Shown piece after piece: positions 15,556 through 23,660 of a stretch of 55,628 nt of DNA (position 1 is the stretch's first letter; each line of letters starts with the position of its first letter). The notes under the pieces are model-generated. The model was not told where the DNA came from and made no database searches. It worked only from the letters and a program-made list of their open reading frames with translations. This stretch comes from UBA1563 sp041667115 (GTDB lineage Bacteria; Bacteroidota; Ignavibacteria; Ignavibacteriales; Ignavibacteriaceae), in NCBI GenBank assembly GCA_041667115.1, contig JBAYFO010000019.1:1-55628 (forward strand). Reading direction: 5' to 3'. A program made the position numbers and the translations under genes.

Positions 15556-16434
15556 ATGAATATTACAAATAACGGAAACTTAAAATTAGCCGTTCAAAAA
15601 AAAGGTAGATTGACGGACAAGTCTATCGAGCTGTTAAAACTTTGCGGAATTGATATTGAAAATTATGCCGAGCGATTGGTGGTTTCGTCATCATCGTTTC
15701 CGCTTGATTTGTTGCTGCTTCGCGATGACGATATTCCCGAATATGTGCAAGACGGCGTTGCAGATATCGGCATCGTTGGAGAAAATGTGATTGTGGAAAA
15801 AAAAGCAAAAGTTGAGATGCTGCACAAACTGGGATTCGGTAAATGTAAAATAATGCTTGCTGCCCCGGAGAATCTTCATTTCGAGAACTTGAAAGACATT
15901 AACAATAAAACGATAGCCACTTCCTATCCGAACATTTTGCAAACATTTTTAGATCAAAACAATTTGAAGGCAAAAACAATAGAGATCAGCGGCTCGGTGG
16001 AAATTGCCCCGGCGCTTGGCGTGGCAGATTTAATCTGCGATATTGTTTCTACCGGAACAACGTTAATGATGAACAAATTGAAAAAATCGTTTACGGTTTT
16101 CGAATCGCAAGCCGCTCTGATTTGTTCCGATGTACTTTTAAAAGATGAAAAGAAAAATGAAATTTTAAATGAACTTCTACGCCGCATTCGCTCCGTGCTT
16201 ACCGCACGAAGTTCAAAATATTTGATGATGAATGTCCCGATAGAATCGTTAGAGAGGATCGAAAAATTGATACCCTCGATCAAAAGTCCGACAATCGTTC
16301 CTTTAGCGGATCCGAATATGGTTGCTGTGCACGCGGTTATTCCTTCCGATCTACTCTGGAAAATAGTTGATCAATTAAAGCAGGAAGGTGCTTCGGGAAT
16401 TTTATTATTACCAATTGAAAACATGATCTTATGA
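15556..16434 (+). CDS. hisG: ATP phosphoribosyltransferase, long form
   Basis: A 292-residue HisG catalysing the first step of histidine synthesis, ATP plus PRPP to phosphoribosyl-ATP. The start follows AAAGGA at the normal distance. Signatures: KGRLTDKSIELLKLCG, DIGIVGENV, and the PRPP-binding ADLICDIVSTGTTL. The length and the C-terminal section from about residue 220 (VPLADPNMVAVHAVIPSDLLWKIVDQLKQEGASGILLLPIE) identify the long form with its own ACT-like regulatory domain, so feedback inhibition by histidine needs no HisZ. It is the first gene of the operon, controlled by the attenuator upstream, and overlaps hisD by four bases. Confidence 0.97.
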   Translation: MNITNNGNLKLAVQKKGRLTDKSIELLKLCGIDIENYAERLVVSSSSFPLDLLLLRDDDIPEYVQDGVADIGIVGENVIVEKKAKVEMLHKLGFGKCKIMLAAPENLHFENLKDINNKTIATSYPNILQTFLDQNNLKAKTIEISGSVEIAPALGVADLICDIVSTGTTLMMNKLKKSFTVFESQAALICSDVLLKDEKKNEILNELLRRIRSVLTARSSKYLMMNVPIESLERIEKLIPSIKSPTIVPLADPNMVAVHAVIPSDLLWKIVDQLKQEGASGILLLPIENMIL

Positions 16435-17717
16435 AAATCTTTGAATTAAAGAATTTGAACAAAGAGGAAATTCAATCGCTTGCAAAGCGTCCGGCAATTG
16501 ATTTTTCAAATGCGTTTGGAATAGTAAAACCAATGCTTGAAGATATAAAACAGAACGGTCTTCCGGCCGCGCTTGCTTATGCAAAGCAATTCGACAACTT
16601 TGCAGACGAGGATATTCTTGTAAGCGAAGAAGAATTTTCTTCCGCTGAAAAAAATCTTTCAAATGAAATTAAAACAGCGATTCTTACTGCAGCAAAAAAC
16701 ATTCGAGCTTTCCACGAAAAGCAAATTCCAAAAACTTATGAAATAGAAACCATGCCGGGGGTAACATGTTCTAGAGAATTTCGGGCAATTGATAATGTCG
16801 GTTTGTACATTCCCGGCGGTAGTGCAATTCTTCCCTCCACAATGTTGATGCTCGGAATACCCGCATCAATAGCTGCTTGCAAGCGTGTTGTCGCTTGTTC
16901 TCCGGCAAAAAACGGGAAAATTAACGATGCGCTTCTTTTCGCGGCAAAGATTTGCGGTGTTAAAGAATTTTATAAACTCGGCGGTGCGCAGGCGATAGCG
17001 TTATTGGCTTACGGCAGTAAAGAAATCAAAAAGGTTGATAAATTTTTCGGTCCGGGAAACCAATTTGTAACAGCCGCAAAATTACTTGTAAGTATTGATG
17101 TTGACGGTTGCGCGATTGATATGCCAGCCGGTCCAAGTGAAGTCTTGGTTATCGCCGATGAAACGGCAAATACTGCATTCGTTGCTTCCGACCTTCTTTC
17201 ACAAGCCGAACATGGCGCTGATTCTCAGGTGGTCCTTCTTACTTTTTCGAAGGCATTCGCAGAATCTGTAATAGTTGAGGTTGATAAACAGCTGAATGAC
17301 TTACCGCGAATAGAAATTGCAAAACAATCACTTAAAAACTCTTTCATTTTAATTTGTGATAAGCTTGAAGAAGCAATATCGTTCAGCAACAATTATGCAC
17401 CTGAACATTTAATTCTTCATTTAGAAAACGCCGATAACTATAGAAACAAAATTACAAATGCCGGTTCTGTGTTTCTTGGAAAATACTCTCCCGAAAGCGT
17501 AGGAGATTATGCAAGCGGAACAAATCATTCACTGCCGACTTACGGATACGCTAAATCGTTCGGCGGGGTAAGCGTAGAATCATTTATGAAACCAATTACG
17601 TTTCAACAATTAACAAAAGAAGGATTGCAATGTATTGCACCTACTGTTACAACCTTGGCAGAGACAGAAATGCTTTCGGCTCACAAAAACGCAGTAACCA
17701 TAAGGCTGAAACAATGA
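16431..17717 (+). CDS. hisD: Histidinol dehydrogenase
   Basis: A 428-residue zinc enzyme performing the last two oxidations, L-histidinol to L-histidine, with NAD. Typical motifs are IDNVGLYIPGGSAILPSTMLMLGIPA, FFGPGNQFVTAAKLLVS, DMPAGPSEVLVIAD, and AEHGADSQVVLLTFS with the downstream NNYAPEHL and GDYASGTNHSLPTYG. Its start overlaps the hisG stop (ATGA) and its stop overlaps the hisC start (ATGA). Length is normal. Confidence 0.97.
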   Translation: MKIFELKNLNKEEIQSLAKRPAIDFSNAFGIVKPMLEDIKQNGLPAALAYAKQFDNFADEDILVSEEEFSSAEKNLSNEIKTAILTAAKNIRAFHEKQIPKTYEIETMPGVTCSREFRAIDNVGLYIPGGSAILPSTMLMLGIPASIAACKRVVACSPAKNGKINDALLFAAKICGVKEFYKLGGAQAIALLAYGSKEIKKVDKFFGPGNQFVTAAKLLVSIDVDGCAIDMPAGPSEVLVIADETANTAFVASDLLSQAEHGADSQVVLLTFSKAFAESVIVEVDKQLNDLPRIEIAKQSLKNSFILICDKLEEAISFSNNYAPEHLILHLENADNYRNKITNAGSVFLGKYSPESVGDYASGTNHSLPTYGYAKSFGGVSVESFMKPITFQQLTKEGLQCIAPTVTTLAETEMLSAHKNAVTIRLKQ

Positions 17718-18781
17718 TAACAAAACTTATCCGCACGAACATTTTAAAATTGAAGCCATATACTTCGGCGCGTGATTTATACAGCAACGGCATTTTGCTC
17801 GATGCAAATGAAAATAGTTTTGGCTCTTCATTTCAAGAACTTGAAGAGCTTCATTTAAATCGCTATCCCGATCCCCATCAAGTTGATTTACGAAATGCTG
17901 TCTCCAAATTATTAAACATTGATGCTGAAAAGCTTTTCTTCGGTGTTGGTTCGGATGAAATTATTGATCTGCTTATCAGGATATTTTGCGAACCGAGAGA
18001 AGATCAGGTAATGCTGCTTGAACCTACATACGGAATGTATAAAGTTGCTTGCGACATTAACAACGTTGAAACAGTTTCACCGCTGCTTAACGATTCTTTC
18101 CAGATCGATTTTGCGGAAGTTGATAAATACTCCTCTGACAAAGTAAAAATTATTTTTGCTTGTTCTCCAAACAACCCGACCGGAAACTTGTTGAACAAAA
18201 ACGATATTTTACAATTATGCCGGAACTTCAATTCAATTGTTGTTGTTGACGAAGCTTACATCGATTTTGCACCTGGAGAGACATCGCTGATAAATGAAGT
18301 TGTTAATTATCCAAACTTAGTAGTGATGCGGACCTTCTCAAAGGCTTGGGGACTCGCCGGAGTGCGTCTTGGCTATTGCGCTGCCAACGAAGAAATTATT
18401 TCTTATTTATTCAAAGTGAAAGCGCCATACACTATCAATGCGTTAACCAGGTATGCGGTTCTAAAATCAATTAAGAATGAAATGAAAAAGGAAACCGTTG
18501 TTTCTGCAATTATCAGCGAAAGACTTCGTGTTGAGAATGAATTAAAAAGTATTTCGGCGATAATAAACATTTATCCTTCGGATGCAAATTATCTTCTCAT
18601 TCGTCTTCCGAATGCAAAAGTAATTCAAAAAAAACTTGCGGAGAATGGAGTTGTAATACGCGATAGAAGCTCACAACCTAAGCTGGATAATTGCTTGCGC
18701 ATCACCATTGGAACAAAAGAAGAGAACGATGCGCTGCTTTCGGAATTAAAAAATCTTTTACAAAATCAAGAAGTGAAATGA
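17714..18781 (+). CDS. hisC: Histidinol-phosphate aminotransferase
   Basis: A 355-residue fold-type I aminotransferase that makes histidinol phosphate from imidazole-acetol phosphate and glutamate. The frame is open back to 17630, but ATG 17714 overlaps the hisD stop as ATGA, which fits the other joints of the operon. PLP motifs: GVGSDEIIDLLIRIF, ACSPNNPTGN, VVVDEAYIDFA, the lysine in RTFSKAWGLAGVRLGY, and an arginine-bearing C-terminus (CLRITIGTKEEND). Confidence 0.96.
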   Translation: MITKLIRTNILKLKPYTSARDLYSNGILLDANENSFGSSFQELEELHLNRYPDPHQVDLRNAVSKLLNIDAEKLFFGVGSDEIIDLLIRIFCEPREDQVMLLEPTYGMYKVACDINNVETVSPLLNDSFQIDFAEVDKYSSDKVKIIFACSPNNPTGNLLNKNDILQLCRNFNSIVVVDEAYIDFAPGETSLINEVVNYPNLVVMRTFSKAWGLAGVRLGYCAANEEIISYLFKVKAPYTINALTRYAVLKSIKNEMKKETVVSAIISERLRVENELKSISAIINIYPSDANYLLIRLPNAKVIQKKLAENGVVIRDRSSQPKLDNCLRITIGTKEENDALLSELKNLLQNQEVK

Positions 18782-19620
18782 AAAAAACAATTCAAATAAA
18801 AAAAGATTATCTCGATCTCTCCAATCCGCTTTCTATCGGCTTGATAAGCGGTTTGCTCAAGCTTTCGAAGCGAGGATTCGTTTTTCAAGTTGATGATAAT
18901 TCATTTAAAATTGAAAAATCGCTCACGCAAATATTTCAGAATGAAAATATTGCATTCACACCTGAAGCAAAACGTAAACCCGATTTTGTCATAGCTGATA
19001 AAAATCTTTCAGAAGCGGTAAACGATATTCTTCTTCAGCTCCGCTCCGCAAAACAACATCGCAAAACAAAAGAAACAGATATAACCGTTTTGCTTTCGCT
19101 TGACGGCAAAGGGGAAACTAATATTTCAACCGGGGTTGGATTTTTCGATCACATGCTTGAACAAATTGCAAAGCATGCAAATATAAATCTCGATATAATA
19201 GTTGTTGGTGACCTTCACATCGACGAACACCATACCGTTGAAGATGTCGGCATTACGCTTGGTTCAGCCTTAAGTGAAGCACTTGGAAACAAAGCCGGAA
19301 TAAAACGTTATGGTTTTTCTCTACCGATGGACGATACAATCGCCAAATGCGCCCTCGATCTTGGCGGACGAACGTATCTAAATTTTAAATGTAATTTTAA
19401 GAGAGAAAAAGTTGGAGATTTTCCAGTTGAACTAACGGAAGAATTTTTCCGCGGATTAGCTTCCACATTAAAAGCGAATATTTATCTCCGGGCAAAAGGA
19501 AAAAATGATCATCACAAAATTGAAGCGCTCTTCAAAGTCTTCGCCAAAGCCTTGAACGAAGCATGTAGAATAGATGAACGGGCGGAGGGAAGTTTGCCCA
19601 CAACAAAAGGATTATTATGA
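18778..19620 (+). CDS. hisB: Imidazoleglycerol-phosphate dehydratase with degenerate N-terminal extension
   Basis: ATG 18778 overlaps the hisC stop as ATGA, giving 280 residues. Residues about 95-280 are a complete dehydratase with the manganese-binding motifs GFFDHMLEQIAKH, DLHIDEHHTVEDVG and KNDHHKIEALFK. A stand-alone dehydratase is near 195 residues, and the bifunctional HisB with an N-terminal HAD histidinol-phosphatase near 355-375; this one has only about 95 extra residues. Pieces resemble the HAD half of E. coli HisB (GLLKLSKRGF; LTQIFQNENIAF; KRKPDF), but the DxDGT nucleophile motif is absent. I read the extension as a decayed phosphatase domain, probably inactive. No other histidinol-phosphatase gene is in the operon. 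Confidence 0.92.
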   Translation: MKKTIQIKKDYLDLSNPLSIGLISGLLKLSKRGFVFQVDDNSFKIEKSLTQIFQNENIAFTPEAKRKPDFVIADKNLSEAVNDILLQLRSAKQHRKTKETDITVLLSLDGKGETNISTGVGFFDHMLEQIAKHANINLDIIVVGDLHIDEHHTVEDVGITLGSALSEALGNKAGIKRYGFSLPMDDTIAKCALDLGGRTYLNFKCNFKREKVGDFPVELTEEFFRGLASTLKANIYLRAKGKNDHHKIEALFKVFAKALNEACRIDERAEGSLPTTKGLL

Positions 19621-20204
19621 TTTCAATAATTGATTACGGTGCCGGAAACGTAGCTTCGGTTGCCAACGCACTTGAAACACTGAACGAACCGTTCGTTATC
19701 TCAAGCAACGAAGTGGAAATTTGCCGCGCAGATAAAATTATTTTCCCGGGAGTCGGTGAAGCGTCATTTGCAATCAGACAGCTTCACTTGTTAAATTTAT
19801 TTTCAATGATGCGGATGATTGGCAAGCCACTGCTTGGCATTTGTCTGGGCATGCAGTTGTTGTGCGATTCATCTAAGGAAGGAAATGTTTCGTGTCTCGG
19901 AATTTATCCAACAACCGGCGAGAAATTTGATGAAATGAAAACCAAAGTTCCGCACATGGGCTGGAATAAAGTGAAACAAATAAAAGAGAGCAAGCTTTTC
20001 AATGGAATTACTAACGAGGAGTATTTCTATTTTGCACACTCATTTTATGTTCCCATGAACAATTTTACGATCGCAACTGCGGAAAACGGAATTGATTTTT
20101 CTGCCGCATTAGAAAAAGATAATTTTTACGGAGTGCAATTCCATCCCGAAAAATCGGGTGAAGCCGGATTGATACTATTGGAGAATTTTATAACGCTATG
20201 TTAA
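19617..20204 (+). CDS. hisH: Imidazole glycerol phosphate synthase, glutaminase subunit
   Basis: A 195-residue class I glutamine amidotransferase supplying ammonia to HisF. The catalytic triad is visible: Cys76 in LGICLGMQLL, and His176 and Glu178 in FHPEKSGE. The N-terminal IDYGAGNVASVANAL and FPGVGEASFA are typical. It overlaps the hisB stop as ATGA and the hisA start by seven bases. Confidence 0.96.
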   Translation: MISIIDYGAGNVASVANALETLNEPFVISSNEVEICRADKIIFPGVGEASFAIRQLHLLNLFSMMRMIGKPLLGICLGMQLLCDSSKEGNVSCLGIYPTTGEKFDEMKTKVPHMGWNKVKQIKESKLFNGITNEEYFYFAHSFYVPMNNFTIATAENGIDFSAALEKDNFYGVQFHPEKSGEAGLILLENFITLC

Positions 20205-20917
20205 TTATCCCCGCTATTGATCTCTACGAAAACAAGATCGTCCGTTTAAAAAAAGGTGATTTTAACCAGGTTACTTTTTACGAACAAACTCCGCTTGCCA
20301 AAGCAAAAGAATTTGAACAACATGGATTTGAGTGGCTTCACATTGTTGATTTACTTGGTTCAAAAACAGGAACAATTTCCGTTGAAGCAATAATTCGCAA
20401 AGTAAAAAAAGAAACAAAGTTAAATATTGAATTCGGTGGCGGAGTGAGAAACGTGCAAACAGTATCTCAATTGTTTGAAATCGGAGTTGATAAAATCATC
20501 ATCGGCTCTCTTTCGGTAAAAAACAAAATTGAATTTGAAACAATCTTAAAAAAATATCCTTCTTATAACTTGATCATCGCGGTGGATGCGCTTGATGATA
20601 TGCTTGCGGTTAGCGGTTGGACTGAAGCAACATCTATTTCAGTTTATGACCATATCAAATATTGTTCGCAACTCGGCTTAACTCATTTTCTCTGTACAGA
20701 CATTTCTAAAGATGGTATGCTGACAGGAACAAATATTGGCTTATACAAAAACATTCTCGCTCGGTTTCCAAACATCAACTTAATCGCCTCCGGTGGAATA
20801 AAAGATTTGGACGATGTGATAAAAGTAAAAGAGATTGACCCGTACGGTGTTGTTATTGGAAGAGCTATATACGAAAACAAAATTGATTTGAAGGAGCTTG
20901 CAGAACTTGGTCGCTAA
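20198..20917 (+). CDS. hisA: ProFAR isomerase (phosphoribosylformimino-AICAR-P isomerase)
   Basis: A 239-residue TIM-barrel isomerase, normal length. Catalytic Asp8 lies in PAIDLYENKIVRLKKGDF; phosphate-binding loops are GGGVRN near residue 80 and IASGGIKDLDD and GVVIGRAIYENK in the C-terminal half; SKDGMLTGTN holds the second-half catalytic region. It opens the ribose ring of ProFAR. The last bases overlap the likely hisF start at 20907. Confidence 0.96.
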   Translation: MLIIPAIDLYENKIVRLKKGDFNQVTFYEQTPLAKAKEFEQHGFEWLHIVDLLGSKTGTISVEAIIRKVKKETKLNIEFGGGVRNVQTVSQLFEIGVDKIIIGSLSVKNKIEFETILKKYPSYNLIIAVDALDDMLAVSGWTEATSISVYDHIKYCSQLGLTHFLCTDISKDGMLTGTNIGLYKNILARFPNINLIASGGIKDLDDVIKVKEIDPYGVVIGRAIYENKIDLKELAELGR

Positions 20918-21662
20918 AAGAATTATTCCCTGCCTTGATGTAAAAGACGGAAGAGTCGTTAAAGGCGTAAACTTTATTAATCTAATTGACGCCGGTTCAG
21001 CAGTGGAACTTGCAAAACGCTACTCGGATGAAGGTGCTGACGAATTGGTTTTTCTCGACATCACCGCTTCGGTTGAGAAAAGAAAAACGCTTCTTGAACT
21101 CGTGAAAGAAATTGCAAAAGCGATCCGCATTCCATTTACCGTTGGTGGTGGAATCTCCGAGCTGTCCGATATTGAAAAGCTTTTGAAGGCGGGAGCCGAT
21201 AAAGTTTCTCTCAATACATCAATTGTAAAAAATCCAAATTTAATTACAAAAGCGGCGAGACAATTCGGCAGCCAGGCGGTTGTTGCTGCAGTTGATGTTA
21301 ATATTGTAAACAATGTTTATAAGGTCTTTATCAAAGGTGGAAGAGAAGAAACCGAACTTGAAGGATTATCCTGGTGTAAAAAAGTTGAAGAGCTTGGAGC
21401 CGGTGAAATTCTTTTGACCTCAATGAACAAAGACGGAACGAAAGATGGTTACGACGTAACTTTTCTGTCCGAATTAAATAAACTTGTCCGCATTCCGGTT
21501 ATTGCATCGGGTGGTGCGGGTAGCGAAAATGATTTTCTTGAGGCGTTCAGCAAAGCCAACGTTGATGCGTGTCTCGCGGCTTCTCTCTTTCATTTTGATA
21601 TTTTGAAAATAAAAGATTTGAAGGAATTTTTACACGCTAATGGAATTGTAGTCAGGTTATAA
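20907..21662 (+). CDS. hisF: Imidazole glycerol phosphate synthase, cyclase subunit
   Basis: A TIM-barrel cyclase (251 residues) that uses HisH-derived ammonia to form imidazole glycerol phosphate and AICAR. Two TTG codons are possible starts; the one at 20907 gives MVAKRIIPCLDVKDGRVVKG, which matches the family start exactly and sits ten bases after AAGGAG (20891-20896), while the TTG at 20898 is only one base from that site. Catalytic Asp11 and the DVN and SMNKDGTKDGYD motifs are present, as are the phosphate loops TVGGGI and VIASGGAGSENDF. The gene overlaps the hisA end by 11 bases. Confidence 0.95.
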   Translation: MVAKRIIPCLDVKDGRVVKGVNFINLIDAGSAVELAKRYSDEGADELVFLDITASVEKRKTLLELVKEIAKAIRIPFTVGGGISELSDIEKLLKAGADKVSLNTSIVKNPNLITKAARQFGSQAVVAAVDVNIVNNVYKVFIKGGREETELEGLSWCKKVEELGAGEILLTSMNKDGTKDGYDVTFLSELNKLVRIPVIASGGAGSENDFLEAFSKANVDACLAASLFHFDILKIKDLKEFLHANGIVVRL

Positions 21663-21681
21663 ACTGAAAAGGATTAAGAAT

Positions 21682-22293
21682 ATGAATAAGATTAAGATAG
21701 AAGAAATAGACTTTGACAAACTTAGCGGTTTGGTTCCGGCAATTGTAGTTGATGCTTCCACAAAAGATGTATTGATGCTCGGCTTTATGAATAAAGAGTC
21801 CGTTGAAAAAACTTTAGAAACCACTCTTGTAACTTTTTTTAGCCGAAGACGCAAAACATTGTGGACAAAGGGGGAAACCTCCGGTAACTTTCTTCACTTA
21901 GTTGATATTAAACTCGACTGCGATAATGATACACTGCTTGTCTATGCGAATCCGGACGGAAACACTTGTCACACAGGAAATTATTCTTGTTTCAACATTG
22001 AAAAAAGTTCTTCGCTCGATTTTCTCAATCAACTTTTCTCCCTCATAAAAAAGAGAAGAGTAGAATTACCCGAAGGTTCATATACAACAAAACTTTTTAA
22101 AGACGGCGCAAACAGAATAATTCAGAAGGTCGGTGAAGAAGCAATCGAAACCGTGATAGCGGCAAAAAATAGAGACAAACACGAGATCGTTAACGAAGTG
22201 TCCGATTTGGTATATCACTTGTTTGTTCTGCTTGTAGAACAGGAAATAGAATTTGCCGATGTTGTGGAAAATCTTAAAAAGAGAATGAAGTAA
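21682..22293 (+). CDS. hisIE: Bifunctional phosphoribosyl-AMP cyclohydrolase / phosphoribosyl-ATP pyrophosphatase
   Basis: A 203-residue fusion performing steps 2 and 3 of the pathway. Residues about 1-110 are the HisI cyclohydrolase with zinc ligands in KLDCDNDTLLVYANPDGNTCHTGNYSCF; residues about 115-203 are the HisE pyrophosphatase (GSYTTKLFKDGANRIIQKVGEEAIETVIAAKN, then EVSDLVYHLFVLL). It starts 19 bases after hisF with AAAGGATTAAGA in front. It ends the biosynthetic set hisG-D-C-B-H-A-F-IE. Confidence 0.96.
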   Translation: MNKIKIEEIDFDKLSGLVPAIVVDASTKDVLMLGFMNKESVEKTLETTLVTFFSRRRKTLWTKGETSGNFLHLVDIKLDCDNDTLLVYANPDGNTCHTGNYSCFNIEKSSSLDFLNQLFSLIKKRRVELPEGSYTTKLFKDGANRIIQKVGEEAIETVIAAKNRDKHEIVNEVSDLVYHLFVLLVEQEIEFADVVENLKKRMK

Positions 22294-22319
22294 TCAGCCA
22301 CAAAAGATTATAAAAGTAT

Positions 22320-22988
22320 ATGATGAAAATAATATTGTTATCGGGTTTTATAAGCGTTTTTATTTTTTGTTCATGCAATAAAAAGAAAAGCGATATTCAT
22401 ATTTCAGGTTATTTCCCCATGAACAAGATCGTTAATCTTGATAGTCTTAACAGACCAATGGATTCAACGGCGTTATATTTTCCTTCTTATGAATTTGAAA
22501 CGCTTGAGGATGATAATAGAGCTAAATCTCGAGCTTTGATGTTTACTAAACTAGCATCCTACTATTTGTATGATTTGAAAGAACCTATACTTTCATCAAA
22601 ATATCTTGGAAAAAGAATGTATAGATTATTCTATGTTGGTCAAACCGATCCGAAATCAATTAGGTTGATAAAAGAAGATGATAGAGTAGATATAGTTATA
22701 AAATATGGCGTTTTCCCTGATCCATATGGTCCGGTAAAATTAGACAAAGAAGTTAATTTCAGTATTAAAAAGGAGTATTGGGACACACTGAGTACTTTGG
22801 CAAAAAAAACAAGAATGTGGAATGTTCCACCAATTGTAGATCATACCGATTTTTTTGGTTTCTTAATAGAGGGACATAGTGAATATGGGTATACACAAGT
22901 GGGGCGAGCAAGAATTGTTGAAGATGTAAATGCAAAAGAAACAAGAGAATTAAGAAAATTTTTCGACCGGGTAGAAAAACTAAGATAA
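22320..22988 (+). CDS. Hypothetical lipoprotein
   Basis: A 222-residue protein; two ATGs in tandem (22320, 22323) are both possible starts. The signal ends in a Cys-containing lipobox (FIFCSC). The mature part is charged and has no domain I recognise. It lies 26 bases after hisIE on the same strand and may be read through from the his operon, but nothing in it points to histidine metabolism. Confidence 0.6.
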   Translation: MMKIILLSGFISVFIFCSCNKKKSDIHISGYFPMNKIVNLDSLNRPMDSTALYFPSYEFETLEDDNRAKSRALMFTKLASYYLYDLKEPILSSKYLGKRMYRLFYVGQTDPKSIRLIKEDDRVDIVIKYGVFPDPYGPVKLDKEVNFSIKKEYWDTLSTLAKKTRMWNVPPIVDHTDFFGFLIEGHSEYGYTQVGRARIVEDVNAKETRELRKFFDRVEKLR

Positions 22989-23103
22989 TCGTTCCCAATT
23001 ATGTTCTAGAAAAAGAAAGTGTTAATTTAACAACCAAAATTTTGAAGAATCCTCCATTATCACTTCTTCATAACTTAATATTTTATACAGAAAGGACTAA
23101 ACT

Positions 23104-23586
23104 TTGAAACCAAATCAAGTGGTAACTATAAATTATACATTGAAAGACTCCGAAGGAGAAATTATCGATTCCACATCGGAAGGAAATTCTTTTTCTTTCC
23201 TCAGCGGAACGGAACAAATTCTTCCTAAACTTGAAGAAGCTCTCGGCGGAATGCTCATCGGAAGCAAAAAGATCGTTGCATTAGCCGCAGCAGATGCGTA
23301 CGGCGAATATTTTGACGATGCGGTTCAGGTATTACAGAGAAGCGAATTTCCAAAAGACATGGAAATTAAAGAAGGAATGGAATTAGTAACAAGCGCACCG
23401 GACGGAAGCCAAATGCCTTTTGTTATTACAAAAATAACTGATGAACAAGTCACGGTTGATTTTAACCATCCGCTTGCCGGAGAAGATTTATCTTTTGATG
23501 TTGAGCTTCTTGATTTGCGCGATGCAACCGCCGAAGAATTATCTCACGGACATGCACATGGAGCGCACGGACACCATCATCACTAA
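23104..23586 (+). CDS. slyD: SlyD-type FKBP peptidyl-prolyl isomerase, His-rich tail
   Basis: A 160-residue SlyD-like protein starting at TTG 23104, seven bases after AAAGGA. The FKBP core (VVTINYTLKDSEGEIIDST, FLSGTEQILPKLEEALGGMLIG) is split by the IF/flap chaperone insert (AYGEYFDDAVQVLQRSEFP to FVITKITDEQVTVDFNHPLAGEDLSFDVELL), the SlyD layout. The C-terminal tail GHAHGAHGHHHH is the metal-binding region used for nickel in E. coli SlyD. It is a cytoplasmic folding helper and possible nickel handler, with a terminator at 23604-23656. Confidence 0.9.
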   Translation: MKPNQVVTINYTLKDSEGEIIDSTSEGNSFSFLSGTEQILPKLEEALGGMLIGSKKIVALAAADAYGEYFDDAVQVLQRSEFPKDMEIKEGMELVTSAPDGSQMPFVITKITDEQVTVDFNHPLAGEDLSFDVELLDLRDATAEELSHGHAHGAHGHHHH

Positions 23587-23603
23587 TAATCAAATCACAA
23601 AAC

Positions 23604-23656
23604 ACAAATCCCAAAAGACAAAAAGAATTTGAATGTTAATTGGGATTTGTTTTTTG
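23604..23656 (+). terminator. Terminator after slyD, shared with the convergent hydrolase gene
   Basis: An 11-bp perfect stem, ACAAATCCCAA (23604-23614) with TTGGGATTTGT (23640-23650), encloses a 25-base loop and is followed by TTTTTT. The AAATCACAAATCCCAAA style resembles intergenic dispersed repeats in many environmental genomes, so it may be a member of such a family. Confidence 0.65.
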
Positions 23657-23660
23657 GAAT

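Noticed and set aside
18691..18777. Upstream extension of HisB from the ATG at 18691
   Set aside because: It overlaps hisC coding sequence; the ATG at 18778 fits the ATGA joints of the rest of the operon.
23554..23586. Terminal GHHHH of SlyD as an engineered His tag
   Set aside because: A histidine-rich tail is natural in SlyD and here is mixed with GHAHGAH before it; no vector sequence is present.
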